Shown here piece after piece: positions 35,436 to 43,657 of a stretch of DNA of 64,000 bases (position 1 is its first letter; each line of letters begins with the position of its first letter). Made by a program: the position numbers and the translations under genes. The notes beneath the pieces were generated by a model. That model was given only the letters and a program-made list of their open reading frames with translations, was not told where the DNA came from and made no database searches. Source of the stretch: Gemmatimonas sp. (GTDB taxonomy: Bacteria; Gemmatimonadota; Gemmatimonadetes; Gemmatimonadales; Gemmatimonadaceae); the NCBI RefSeq assembly GCF_031426495.1, contig NZ_JANPLK010000003.1, positions 1 to 64,000 on the forward strand, in the 5' to 3' direction.

Positions 35436-36590
35436 CTACCGACCCCACCCCGCGCAGACCGCTTCCAGTATGTCCGCAGCCCGCTCGAGGTCGGCAATCT
35501 CCACCCACTCGGTGGCCGAGTGCGCACGAGCGATGTCGCCGGGCCCGAAGCACAGCGCGGGGATCCCCGCCTCGGCGAACAAGGCGGCATCGGTCCAGCA
35601 CGACAAACCGGCTATGGTCGGCTCGACTCCGCCCGCGATACACGCGGCGCGCATCGACGCGATCAACGGGGCATCGAGCGCGAGATCAAGCGGGGGCTGT
35701 GCACACACCAGTGACACATCGGCCTGAAAGCCCGGCCGCGAGGCCGCCAGTTCATCGCACCGAGCGCGAACATCGGCCAGCGCCTGCTCCGCGCTTTCAC
35801 CGGGAAGCGTGCGGCGTTCGATGTGCAGCGTGCAGCGCTCGGCGTACGTCGACCACCCGGTGCCGCCCACGATCGACGAGGCGTGCAATGAGGCGCGGCC
35901 GAGCAGGGGATGCACGCGGGTGGTGAGCACGTCGTGTTCGTAGCGATCGAGCGCGGCCAGCAGCAGCCCGGCGTGACGGTTCGCATCGACGCCCACGTCA
36001 TATCGACTACCGTGCGCCGCGTGCCCGTGCAGCACCACCTCGATCCACGCGAATCCCTTGTGTGCCGGCGCGATCGCCAGGCGCGTGGGCTCGGTGATGA
36101 TCGCACCGGTAGCGCGAAGTCCCTGCGCCAACAGCGCGCGGGTGCCGATCGATTCGTACTCTTCGTCGCACACGGCCGTGATGACGATCTCGCTGGCCAG
36201 CGACCCTCGCGCCGCCGCGCGGGCGGCCGCCACGCACATCGCCGCGATACCACCTTTCATGTCGGTGGAGCCGCGCCCGAACATGTGGCCGTCCCGCACC
36301 TCGGGCGCGAAAGGCGCATGCGACATGCTGTCGACCCCGACGACGTCGAGATGGCCGTTCAACACGAGCGGTGTGCGTCCGGTGGGGCCGATGCGGGCGA
36401 TCACGTTGGCGCGGCCGGGCGCAATCTCCTGCAGCGACACCGCGAAGCCCCACGCATTCAACACGGCCGCCAGATGCGTCGCGCACGCCAGCTCACCCGG
36501 CCCATCAGGCACGAGCGACGGATTGCGCGAATCGATCGCGACCAGCGATGCGGTCAGCGCGACGGGATCGAGCGGATATCGGTACGTCAC
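35436..36590 (-). CDS. M20 family deacetylase (ArgE/acetylornithine deacetylase-like)
   Basis: The 384-residue enzyme shows the M20 di-metal motifs NGHLDVVG (His, Asp), GRGSTDMKGG and the catalytic CDEEYESIG. The lid domain contains GHAAHGSRYDVGVDAN. Length and motif style match acetylornithine deacetylase/succinyl-diaminopimelate desuccinylase proteins, which hydrolyse N-acyl amino acids in the cytoplasm. Context does not support arginine biosynthesis: no arg or dap gene is adjacent, and the neighbour 10 bases upstream is a GHMP kinase. The substrate is left open. Confidence 0.85.
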   Translation of the reverse strand: MTYRYPLDPVALTASLVAIDSRNPSLVPDGPGELACATHLAAVLNAWGFAVSLQEIAPGRANVIARIGPTGRTPLVLNGHLDVVGVDSMSHAPFAPEVRDGHMFGRGSTDMKGGIAAMCVAAARAAARGSLASEIVITAVCDEEYESIGTRALLAQGLRATGAIITEPTRLAIAPAHKGFAWIEVVLHGHAAHGSRYDVGVDANRHAGLLLAALDRYEHDVLTTRVHPLLGRASLHASSIVGGTGWSTYAERCTLHIERRTLPGESAEQALADVRARCDELAASRPGFQADVSLVCAQPPLDLALDAPLIASMRAACIAGGVEPTIAGLSCWTDAALFAEAGIPALCFGPGDIARAHSATEWVEIADLERAADILEAVCAGWGR

Positions 36591-36600
36591 GAGGTACAGT

Positions 36601-37548
36601 CTAGGCGTCGGGCGAGAGCCGCGACACCTCTACGCCAGTGGTGGCGATGCGCCACGGCAGGATCTCACCGAATGGCGAGACGGCCTCGACGACGCGGGCC
36701 GCGTCGGCCGCCGTACTGATGATCATGACGCATCCACCGCCGCTGGCCCCAAGCGCCTTGAGTCCCTGCGCTCCGGCCGCGCGGGCGGCGTGCTCGAGTG
36801 CGTCGATCCGTGCGGTGGTGATCCGCGGATGCAGCGCCCGCTGATGTACCCAGTGCTCGTCAACGAGCGCGCCGAGCGTGGTCACATCGGCGGCGTGCAG
36901 CGCACTGCGCATGCCGCGGGCCAGTACGGCCATGCGGTCGAGCGCCTCTACGACTCGCGGCGTGCGATCGCGGTACGCATCGAGCACGGCCGTGATCGTT
37001 TCGCCGGAGATGCGCGATTCACCGGTATACACGAGCGTGAGGCGCGCCTCGAGCGCGGCCCGACCGACCGCGGAGAGCGGAATCTGCTCCACCTCGACCG
37101 CGTCGCCGGCAGTGGCGGTGCCGAACGTCAGGCCCAGCGCGCCACCGAACGCCGCGGCGTAGTGATCCTGACGGCCGCCGGCGATGCCGAGCTCTTCAAC
37201 CTCGAGCGCGCGACTCCACTCCGCGATGGTCGCCGGGGTGAACTCGCGGTCCTGCGCGGCCGCAAGGGCGGCGGCGAGGGCGACGCCGGCGGCGGACGAT
37301 CCGCCAAGCCCTGCCCCGATGGGGAAGTCGCTCTGTATCGCGACGTGCCCCACATATCCGGCGCGCCGCGCCGCGGCCGCCACCAGCGGCACGCGATCCG
37401 GTTCGGCGACGCCCGGGCGCAGCGCGATCCGGACTCGGCGCTCGATGGCAAGGTTACAAACAAAGCCGCCTCGCTCTCCGGGATAGGGTGGGACATCTGT
37501 CCACCCTCCTCCGAAGTCGAGGCGACTCGGTGCCGACGCGACGAACAC
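36601..37548 (-). CDS. GHMP family sugar kinase (heptose/fucose kinase-like)
   Basis: The 315-residue protein has GHMP motif 1 (APSRLDFGGGWTDVPPY), motif 2 with the ATP-binding GAGLGGSSAAGVA, and motif 3 (KALGASGGGCVMI). The opening with Asp-Phe-Gly-Gly-Gly-Trp-Thr-Asp is typical of D-glycero-D-manno-heptose 7-phosphate kinase and L-fucokinase-like enzymes rather than mevalonate or homoserine kinases. It probably phosphorylates a sugar in nucleotide-sugar synthesis, but no gmhA, gmhB or hddC is nearby. The start is GTG 37548, six bases after the upstream stop. Confidence 0.87.
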   Translation of the reverse strand: MFVASAPSRLDFGGGWTDVPPYPGERGGFVCNLAIERRVRIALRPGVAEPDRVPLVAAAARRAGYVGHVAIQSDFPIGAGLGGSSAAGVALAAALAAAQDREFTPATIAEWSRALEVEELGIAGGRQDHYAAAFGGALGLTFGTATAGDAVEVEQIPLSAVGRAALEARLTLVYTGESRISGETITAVLDAYRDRTPRVVEALDRMAVLARGMRSALHAADVTTLGALVDEHWVHQRALHPRITTARIDALEHAARAAGAQGLKALGASGGGCVMIISTAADAARVVEAVSPFGEILPWRIATTGVEVSRLSPDA

Positions 37549-37554
37549 GTCGAC

Positions 37555-38433
37555 CTACTTCTTCTTTGCTGGCGCCTTCTTGGCAGGAGCCTTGGCCGCT
37601 GGCTTGGCTGGAGCCTTGCCCGGAGCCTTGGCTGGGGCCTTCGCCGGAGCCGCTGCCTTGGCCGGTGCTTTCGCTGGGGCCTTGGCCGGTGATTTTGCCG
37701 GTGCCTTGGCGGGAGCCTTGGCCGGCGCGGCCACCTTGGCCGGCGCCTTGGCCGCCGGAGCGGCGGTCTTCGTGGCTACAGGAGCCTTGGCCGCCGGCGT
37801 GGGCTTCGCGGCCGGTGCCTTGGCGGCGGGCTTTGCCTCGACCTTGGGTTCCGCTTTCACTTCGACCGGGGCTTCGACCACTTCGACTTTCGGAGCGGGC
37901 GGCTTCGGTGCCGGCTTCGGGGGAAGCGGCGCGAAAGTGACCTTGTCGGACGGCTTCTGGGGCTCGATCCGCATCGCGGCTCGCGCCTCGAGGGCCGCTT
38001 CAGCCGCCGCGGCAGGCGCGGTGACGGCCTTCGGCAACTGCCCGAGCGGGACCGGCTTCGGCGGTGGAGCCTTTGGCCCCGGAATCGGCAGCGACCCGTG
38101 CTTGGCGATGTAGGCGGCTTCGGCCTGCTGAATCAACACCTCGGCCTCTTCCTGTCCCATCTGGCCGCGGCGGACCATGTAGTTGATCAGGTCACGCGCG
38201 CTCTCGATCGCGAAGGGGCTGAACCCAGCCGCCGCGCCGATCACCTCGCGCATGGCACCGGCCATCTTGCTGCCGGCCTCCAGGCTGATCTCGTGCGCCC
38301 GCTGCGCCATCTCGGCCGCAGTGTCGCGTGCGTCTGCAGCCCGATGCCCAGGGCCGCGGCGCGGAGCCGGACTGGCAGGAGGTGCGTCACCTTCGGTGAT
38401 CGTGTCGTCGTCAGCCTGCGGCAAATCGGCCAT
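37555..38433 (-). CDS. phasin-like protein with Lys/Pro/Ala repeat tail
   Basis: The 292-residue product has two parts. The N-terminal 110 residues are helical, with an amphipathic segment (AGFSPFAIESARDLINYM) that resembles phasins (PhaF/PhaP-like). The C-terminal 180 residues are low-complexity KAPAK and PAKA repeats, like histone H1-type tails of PhaF and AlgP. In PhaF such tails bind DNA and help distribute polyester granules. No phaC lies in the window, so a nucleoid-binding role is equally possible. It is the first gene of an operon with the GHMP kinase and M20 genes. Confidence 0.65.
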   Translation of the reverse strand: MADLPQADDDTITEGDAPPASPAPRRGPGHRAADARDTAAEMAQRAHEISLEAGSKMAGAMREVIGAAAGFSPFAIESARDLINYMVRRGQMGQEEAEVLIQQAEAAYIAKHGSLPIPGPKAPPPKPVPLGQLPKAVTAPAAAAEAALEARAAMRIEPQKPSDKVTFAPLPPKPAPKPPAPKVEVVEAPVEVKAEPKVEAKPAAKAPAAKPTPAAKAPVATKTAAPAAKAPAKVAAPAKAPAKAPAKSPAKAPAKAPAKAAAPAKAPAKAPGKAPAKPAAKAPAKKAPAKKK

Positions 38434-38715
38434 GGGTCGAACGGACTCCTTCCGCCAGCAATGGAGGTAGAGGTGGTCGCCCGACTTTTCTACGGAGGAG
38501 GTGCTGCTCAGGCCTCAATAGTATGGTCCACGTCCACCAGAACTGGGGTAACTATATGATTTTCAGTCATCTATGCAAGGTATACGGACGTGATTCGCGA
38601 GGGGAACCGCATATTATACGGTGGTGGAGCCATCGCGGTCGACAGCTTCATTCGGTGTCCGCAGATCAAAAGCACGGTACGTCTCGCGCCTTCAATAGAT
38701 CATCATAAAAACATC
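38434..38715. other. AT-richer intergenic region upstream of the CoA-transferase gene
   Basis: From about 38510 the sequence drops to roughly 45 percent GC by eye, unlike its surroundings, and the drop continues into the first codons of the next gene. It separates divergent genes, so promoters are expected. Candidate -10-like stretches (GGTATACGG, CATATTATACGG) are present, but I cannot fix a start site. Confidence 0.35.
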
Positions 38716-39858
38716 ATGAAGACATTACCGCTTCAAGGGGTCAGAGTCGTTGATCTTTCGCGGGTGCTGGCCGGACCGCACTGCAGCATGGTATTGGGCG
38801 ACCTCGGCGCTGATGTCATCAAGGTCGAGCGCCCTCGATCGGGCGATGACACCCGCGGTTGGGGGCCGCCGTTCGCTCCCGATGGCGAGTCGGCGTACTT
38901 CCTGAGCACCAATCGCAACAAACTGTCACTCGCCGCTGACTTCCGATCCCCCGCCGACGTGCAGTTGCTGCATACGCTCATTGCTGACGCCGATATCGTC
39001 ATCGAAAACTTTCTTCCTGGCGTATTGGCTCGGTATGGGCTTGATGCTGATGGATTACTGGCGCGAAATTCGAAATTGCTGTGGTGCACCATTTCCGGCT
39101 TTGGGCCGGAGAGCGCGCGACCCGGCTACGATTTCGTCGTGCAGGCCGAAAGTGGCTGGATGGCCATTACCGGGGAGCCTGATGGTGCGCCGATGAAGAC
39201 CGGCGTGGCGTTGGTCGATCTCGTCACGGGCAAAGACGCCGCGATCGCCGTGCTCGGCGCGTTCTCGGGTCGCGATCGCCTCGTCACCGCGGCGGATCGC
39301 CGGATCGATGTCACGCTGCAGGCGTCGGCCCTGGCGGCCCTGGCGAACGTCGCGCAGAACACGATCGTCTCCGGACGCGATGCCCGCCGCTGGGGCAACG
39401 CCCACGCCAATCTGGTGCCGTACCAACTGTTCGCCGCCGCCGACCGTCCGTTCGTGCTGGCCGTGGGGGCCGATCCGCAATGGCCACCCGCAGCCCGTGC
39501 GCTCGGGCTCGATGATTTGGCCAGTGACCCGGAGCTCGCCACGAACGCCGGTCGGGTGGCGCACCGCGACCGCGTCGTGGCGGCAATTGCCGCGCAGGCT
39601 GGGCAACGTCCGGCCGCTGAATGGATCGACGCCCTCGATTGGGTCGGCGTGCCCTGTGGCGTCGTTCGCGGCGTCCAGGATGCGCTGCAGCAGGCGGTGG
39701 AACGCGGCGACGCATCGCCGCGCACCGGTCTCGCACCGCAGGGGAATGGTCGCGTTCGCTACGAGCCGCCGCATCTCGATGCGCATGGCGCGCTGATCCG
39801 AAATCACCACTGGAGTGCATTCCATCACGTGCCGATACTCCCTGCACGGCCTGCGTGA
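38716..39858 (+). CDS. CaiB/BaiF family III CoA-transferase
   Basis: The 380-residue protein shows the family III opening LPLQGVRVVDLSRVLAGPHC and LGADVIKVERPRSGDDTR, then TISGFGPESARPGYDFVVQ. The catalytic-Asp region is VALVDLVTGKDAAIAVLGA. These enzymes move CoA between carboxylic acids (for example formyl-, succinyl- or carnitine-type substrates); the substrate is not predictable. The first 20 codons use rare AT-ending codons (CTT, CAA, AGA, GTT) and include a 22-base match to a palindromic element at 21821-21842. The rest of the gene has normal high-GC codons. Confidence 0.9.
   Translation: MKTLPLQGVRVVDLSRVLAGPHCSMVLGDLGADVIKVERPRSGDDTRGWGPPFAPDGESAYFLSTNRNKLSLAADFRSPADVQLLHTLIADADIVIENFLPGVLARYGLDADGLLARNSKLLWCTISGFGPESARPGYDFVVQAESGWMAITGEPDGAPMKTGVALVDLVTGKDAAIAVLGAFSGRDRLVTAADRRIDVTLQASALAALANVAQNTIVSGRDARRWGNAHANLVPYQLFAAADRPFVLAVGADPQWPPAARALGLDDLASDPELATNAGRVAHRDRVVAAIAAQAGQRPAAEWIDALDWVGVPCGVVRGVQDALQQAVERGDASPRTGLAPQGNGRVRYEPPHLDAHGALIRNHHWSAFHHVPILPARPA
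38732..38753 (+). repeat. 22-base sequence shared with the 21.8 kb palindrome
   Basis: These 22 bases, inside codons 6-13 of the CoA-transferase gene, are identical to the reverse complement of 21821-21842. The shared core is TTCAAGGGGTCAGAGTC plus five more bases. Confidence 0.9.
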
Positions 39859-39972
39859 CCTCCTCCGCGGCGATTCGTCCTTCCAACGAGACGATCAGCG
39901 ACGTTCTTCGCGCTTCGTTTGCTGGAAGGGGTGTCAATACCGTTCATACGGCGTTATCCTAGCGCCGTGACC

Positions 39973-40533
39973 ATGACGGAAGAAGAACCCACTCCCGCAG
40001 ACGTCGATTCGGACCAGGACGTCATCTCCCGCATTCTCGCGGGAGAACGCGATGCCTTCGCGATGCTGATCGGTCGATACAGCGATCCGCTGTATCGGCA
40101 TGCTTTGGGTATGACGGGAAGTCCCGACGTAGCCGAAGACATTCTCCAGACATCCTTCATCAAGGCCTATCACCATCTCGGTGAAGTCCGTGGTCGATTC
40201 GATGCCTGGCTTTTTCGGATCGTTGCGAACGGGTGCAAGGATTGGCTGAAGAATATTCGGCGCACGCACCTGAGCTACGACGAAGACGACCAGCCCTCCA
40301 CCTACGCGAGTCCCGATGAGGACCTCGACCGCACGGAACTGCGGCAGGACCTCGACTCAGCCCTCGCGCAGTTGGCCCCGTCTCTTCGGGAAGCCTTCAT
40401 CATGAAGCATGTTGAAGGGCGCTCCTACGAAGAAATGGCGGATCTCTTGGGTACAACTGTTGGAGCACTGAAGATGCGCGTGCATCGGGCACGAGAAGCC
40501 CTTCAGACCTTGCTCGAGGAGAAATACGACTGA
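39973..40533 (+). CDS. ECF-type RNA polymerase sigma factor
   Basis: The 186-residue protein has sigma region 2 (AFAMLIGRYSDPLYRHALGM, EDILQTSFIKAYHHLG, FDAWLFRIVANGCKDWLKN) and region 4 (LREAFIMKHVEGRSYEEMADLLG, then TVGALKMRVHRAREAL). Regions 1 and 3 are absent, as in ECF sigma factors (each motif quoted separately). It directs RNA polymerase to a small regulon, probably under control of the membrane protein encoded next, whose ATG overlaps the stop (TGATG). A GTG six bases upstream is an alternative start. Confidence 0.93.
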   Translation: MTEEEPTPADVDSDQDVISRILAGERDAFAMLIGRYSDPLYRHALGMTGSPDVAEDILQTSFIKAYHHLGEVRGRFDAWLFRIVANGCKDWLKNIRRTHLSYDEDDQPSTYASPDEDLDRTELRQDLDSALAQLAPSLREAFIMKHVEGRSYEEMADLLGTTVGALKMRVHRAREALQTLLEEKYD

Positions 40534-40994
40534 TGCTCGACCGACATGAAGCGCACGACGACCAGAACCTCGGTCAGAATTTGCCGCAACGCGACGCCGC
40601 GCCGGTTGTTGATCGTCCCGTGGCAGATCGCGAAGTGCCGCTTCCCGGTATGGCAGCGGCCGAAGGACCAGCGCTGGTGATCCACCAGTGGCTCGACGGC
40701 GAGACCAGCGAAGCTGAGGCGCGTCGCGCCGATGCCAAGCAGGTGGACCTTTGGAAGATGATTTCGACGGAAACCGAACAGCGTCGTCGCATGACCACGC
40801 CGGCCTACATTGCCGCGAACATCATGGCCGCGATTCCCGAAGCACGCACCGAAACCAAACTGGCGACCGCTACAGCCGCGGCGACCGGTGCAATGGTCGA
40901 GCCCAAGTCATCCAACATGATGCTGATGGTCGTTGGCGTCGCCATGCTGGCACTGGGCGTGGTGATCGGTCAGTCGATCGGGAAGATGTTCTAA
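40533..40994 (+). CDS. single-pass membrane protein, likely anti-sigma factor partner
   Basis: The 153-residue product has a soluble N-terminal region of about 120 residues and one C-terminal membrane helix (MMLMVVGVAMLALGVVIGQS). This is the topology of anti-sigma factors. The segment ALVIHQWLDGETSEAEARRADA resembles the helical start of anti-sigma domains, but the HxxxCxxC zinc motif is missing. Coupling to the sigma gene by a TGATG overlap is the main argument. The target signal is unknown. Confidence 0.65.
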   Translation: MLDRHEAHDDQNLGQNLPQRDAAPVVDRPVADREVPLPGMAAAEGPALVIHQWLDGETSEAEARRADAKQVDLWKMISTETEQRRRMTTPAYIAANIMAAIPEARTETKLATATAAATGAMVEPKSSNMMLMVVGVAMLALGVVIGQSIGKMF

Positions 40995-41021
40995 GCTCGG
41001 TGCGATGTTTCTAAACTGCTA

Positions 41022-41130
41022 ACTCCCTAGTTAGCAGGATGGGGGACATCAGGGGGCAGGAAGCAGGCCGCTCGACGCGGTTCACTGCTTCCTGCCCCCG
41101 TTCCCCTCCTCCCTGCTTACTAGGGAGTTT
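41022..41130. repeat. nested intergenic palindrome between convergent genes
   Basis: Outer arms 41022-41039 and 41113-41130 pair at 17 of 18 positions. Inner arms 41053-41067 and 41086-41100 pair perfectly over 15 bp. The element fills the gap between the anti-sigma-like gene and the lipoamide dehydrogenase gene and could terminate both transcripts. No ORF lies inside. Confidence 0.8.
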
Positions 41131-41142
41131 GCTGCTGTTGTC

Positions 41143-42555
41143 CTACATGTGTATCGCGCGTCCCAACGCACTCAGTGCCGCTTCCTTCACCGTTTCACTG
41201 AGCGTCGGGTGCGAATGCACTGTGATGCCGATGTCTTCGGCGCTGCCGCGGTATTCCATGGCCAGCACCACTTCGCTGAGCAAATCAGCCACATTCGGCC
41301 CGATCATGTGGCAGCCCAGGATCTCGTCGGTGTCCTGGTCGACGACGAACTTCACAAAGCCCTGCGTCTCGCCCATCGTGCGCGCCTTGCCGTTCGCGCT
41401 GAAGGGAAACTTGCCCACGCGATAGGCGCGGCCGCTGGCCTTCACTTCCTGCTCCGTGAGTCCCACCGTGGCCAACTCAGGCCATGTGTAGACGATGCCC
41501 GGGATCGTGCGGTGGTGCATATGCACTGGCTTCCCCGCGATCACTTCGGCGGCGATCACGCCTTCTTCCTCCGCCTTGTGCGCGAGCAGCTTGCCGCCGC
41601 ACACATCGCCGATCGCGTACACGCCGGGCAGATTCGTCTTCTGCTGATCGTCGACGAGAATTTCGCCGCGCGCGCCCATCGCGAGACCCAGCGCCGCCGG
41701 GTCGATGCCGCCGATCGCTGACTTCCGGCCCACCGACACGAGCACGTAATCGGCATCGAGGTGTGAGGCCACGCCGTCCCTCTCCACGTGGACGCGCACG
41801 CCGTCGTCATGGACGTCGGCGCCGGTCACCTTGGTGCCCGTGTGAATCTCGAGCCCCTGCTTGCGGAAGATCTTGTCCGCTTCCTTCACCAGATCGTCGT
41901 CGTTGCCGGTGAGGATCGTGGGCAGGAACTCCACCACCGAGACCTTGGCCCCGAGGCGTCGCCACACCGAGCCGAGTTCGAGGCCGATCACGCCGCCGCC
42001 CACGACCACCAGATGCTTTGGCACTTCCGGAATCGAGAGCGCACCCACGTTCGAGAGCACGCGCTTCTCGTCGAACTTCAGGAACGGCAGCTGCACCGGC
42101 ACCGAGCCGGTGGCGATGATCACCGACTTGCCCTGCCAGTGCGAGATCGTGCCGTCAGCCGCCTTCACCTCCACCACATTGCCCGGCTGCAGCGTGCCGT
42201 AGCCCTTGGCCCACGTGATCTTGTTCTTCTTGAACAGAAACTCGACGCCCTTGGTGTTCTGGGCCACGACGTCCGTCTTGCGGGCCATCATCGTGGGAAG
42301 GTCAATCGACGCGCCATCGACCTTGATCCCATGTTCGGCCGCATGGAGGCGCAGCCATTCATAGTGTTCGGAGCTCTGGAGGAGTGCTTTCGACGGGATG
42401 CACCCTACGTTCACGCACGTCCCACCCAGCGTCTTGTCGAATTCGACGCAGGTGACGGTGAGGCCGAGTTGTGCCGCACGAATCGAGGCGACATAGCCGC
42501 CAGGGCCGCCGCCAAGCACCACGACGTCGGCAGTTTGAAGAGTCGGGGAGGTCAT
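41143..42555 (-). CDS. lpdA: dihydrolipoyl dehydrogenase (E3)
   Basis: The 470-residue flavoenzyme has the FAD motif VVVLGGGPGGYVASIRAA, the redox disulfide LGGTCVNVGCIPSKALL (Cys47 and Cys52) and an NAD-binding VVVGGGVIGLELGSVWRRLG. The C-terminal active-site His motif is in the region AHPTLSETVKEAAL-like (here HSHPTLSETVKEAAL). It reoxidises dihydrolipoamide on E2 subunits of pyruvate and 2-oxoglutarate dehydrogenases, or the glycine cleavage H protein. The matching E2 gene lies 9 kb away, separated by the kdp locus. Confidence 0.97.
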   Translation of the reverse strand: MTSPTLQTADVVVLGGGPGGYVASIRAAQLGLTVTCVEFDKTLGGTCVNVGCIPSKALLQSSEHYEWLRLHAAEHGIKVDGASIDLPTMMARKTDVVAQNTKGVEFLFKKNKITWAKGYGTLQPGNVVEVKAADGTISHWQGKSVIIATGSVPVQLPFLKFDEKRVLSNVGALSIPEVPKHLVVVGGGVIGLELGSVWRRLGAKVSVVEFLPTILTGNDDDLVKEADKIFRKQGLEIHTGTKVTGADVHDDGVRVHVERDGVASHLDADYVLVSVGRKSAIGGIDPAALGLAMGARGEILVDDQQKTNLPGVYAIGDVCGGKLLAHKAEEEGVIAAEVIAGKPVHMHHRTIPGIVYTWPELATVGLTEQEVKASGRAYRVGKFPFSANGKARTMGETQGFVKFVVDQDTDEILGCHMIGPNVADLLSEVVLAMEYRGSAEDIGITVHSHPTLSETVKEAALSALGRAIHM

Positions 42556-42658
42556 GCGGGAAAGCTAATTCCGCGTGAATCTTTTGTGGGATCTTCACGG
42601 CGCTGGCCCGTGTCCCCCCTCGCTGCGCGCGTGGTGCATGCTAGCGTTCACGGGACCT

Positions 42659-43354
42659 ATGACTCCCGCCACCATCCTCGTCATCGAAGACGAGACACCC
42701 ATCCGGTCCGTTATTCGTGCGGCGGCCGAATCCGAGGGGTACGTCGTGTACGAGGCGGCGACGGCCGCGCACGGGCTGTCCCTTGCTCAGCAGGAGCGCC
42801 CGTCGCTCATCGTCCTCGACCTGGGGCTCCCCGACGCTGATGGCCTAGTGGTGTGTCAGTCTATTCGCGCGTGGTCGTCCACGCCGATCATCGTGCTGTC
42901 GGCTCGGCATACGGATCGCGAGATGGCGCGTCTGCTCGATGCAGGCGCCGACGATTTCCTCGCCAAGCCGTTCAGCACCCTCGAGCTGCAGGCCAGACTC
43001 CGGGCGCATCTTCGCCGTGCCCGCATGCCGTCGATCACCCGTGATGATGCGCCGATCCGTGTCGGTCGGCTAACCGTCGATCGCGCCACGCGCACGCTCA
43101 CCAAAGACGACACGGTGGTCCATCTCACACCGACGGAGTGGGCGCTGTTGCTGGCGTTCGTCACGCATGCCGGACGCACGATGACACACCAGCAACTCTT
43201 CGATGCGGTGTGGGGACGGAGTCACGGCGATGCCCAGCAGTACTTGCGTGTGTATGTCGCGCATCTGCGTCGAAAGATCGAAGACGACTCACTGCGACCC
43301 ACGCTCATCATTACGGAGTCCGCCGTCGGCTACCGGTTTGCCGCGATCGACTGA
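42659..43354 (+). CDS. kdpE: KdpE-type response regulator
   Basis: The 231-residue OmpR/PhoB-class regulator has a receiver domain with the acidic pair (VIEDE), the phosphoacceptor Asp in LIVLDLGLPDADG and the conserved Lys in LAKPFS. The winged-helix domain ends in TESAVGYRFA. Its position immediately before kdpFABC identifies it as KdpE, the activator of the potassium ATPase operon. The cognate kinase gene is unusual: split and degenerate at the far end of the locus. ATG 42659 was chosen by family alignment; the frame extends upstream without homology. Confidence 0.9.
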   Translation: MTPATILVIEDETPIRSVIRAAAESEGYVVYEAATAAHGLSLAQQERPSLIVLDLGLPDADGLVVCQSIRAWSSTPIIVLSARHTDREMARLLDAGADDFLAKPFSTLELQARLRAHLRRARMPSITRDDAPIRVGRLTVDRATRTLTKDDTVVHLTPTEWALLLAFVTHAGRTMTHQQLFDAVWGRSHGDAQQYLRVYVAHLRRKIEDDSLRPTLIITESAVGYRFAAID

Positions 43355-43362
43355 TGAGCGCC

Positions 43363-43392
43363 GCGCTTTAACGGAGTCTTTGTAAAGCGCGC
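43363..43392 (+). promoter_or_regulatory. inverted repeat in the kdpE-kdpF gap (terminator or regulator site)
   Basis: Nine-base perfect arms (43363-43371 and 43384-43392) enclose a 12-base loop; the element begins nine bases past the kdpE stop. It contains TTTAAC and TTTGTA, loosely like the TTTATA/TTTACA pair bound by E. coli KdpE. It could therefore be a terminator after kdpE or a KdpE target. The remaining leader to 43531 has further short hairpins but no riboswitch consensus that I recognise. Confidence 0.4.
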
Positions 43393-43531
43393 CCCGGTTC
43401 TTTGTGCGGCCTTCTCGGGCTCCGCGATAGCCTGAAGATGCGCCTGTGGCAGGCGCCCGCGCGAGGCAGTGGTCGGCAGAGATCACCGGACGTGATCGTC
43501 GATCCGCGCGAGAACCGATTCAGGGGTTTCT

Positions 43532-43657
43532 ATGCGCGATCTGCTCTTTGGGTTGCTCGCACTGTTCGTCTTCAGTTCACTTGCCGGCTACGTGCAGGGT
43601 TGCCTGCGACTGGGCCGCGCCAATCACGACGGAGTCCGCGAGGGCTCGCGTCCATGA
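43532..43657 (+). CDS. 41-residue membrane protein preceding kdpF
   Basis: The product MRDLLFGLLALFVFSSLAGY continues with a Cys and a charged tail, giving one membrane helix with a short cytoplasmic end. Its stop overlaps the kdpF start (ATGA), so it belongs to the operon. GGGG lies upstream at a usable distance. It may be a small accessory subunit or a leader peptide. No family is known to me. Confidence 0.6.
   Translation: MRDLLFGLLALFVFSSLAGYVQGCLRLGRANHDGVREGSRP

Noticed and set aside
37560..37760. Regular repeats resembling a CRISPR array
   Set aside because: The repeats are short, in frame and encode KAPAK units; there are no unique spacers of constant length.
43393..43531. Cyclic di-AMP (ydaO-type) riboswitch before kdpF
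   Set aside because: Such switches precede kdp genes in some bacteria, but I could not match the conserved core here.
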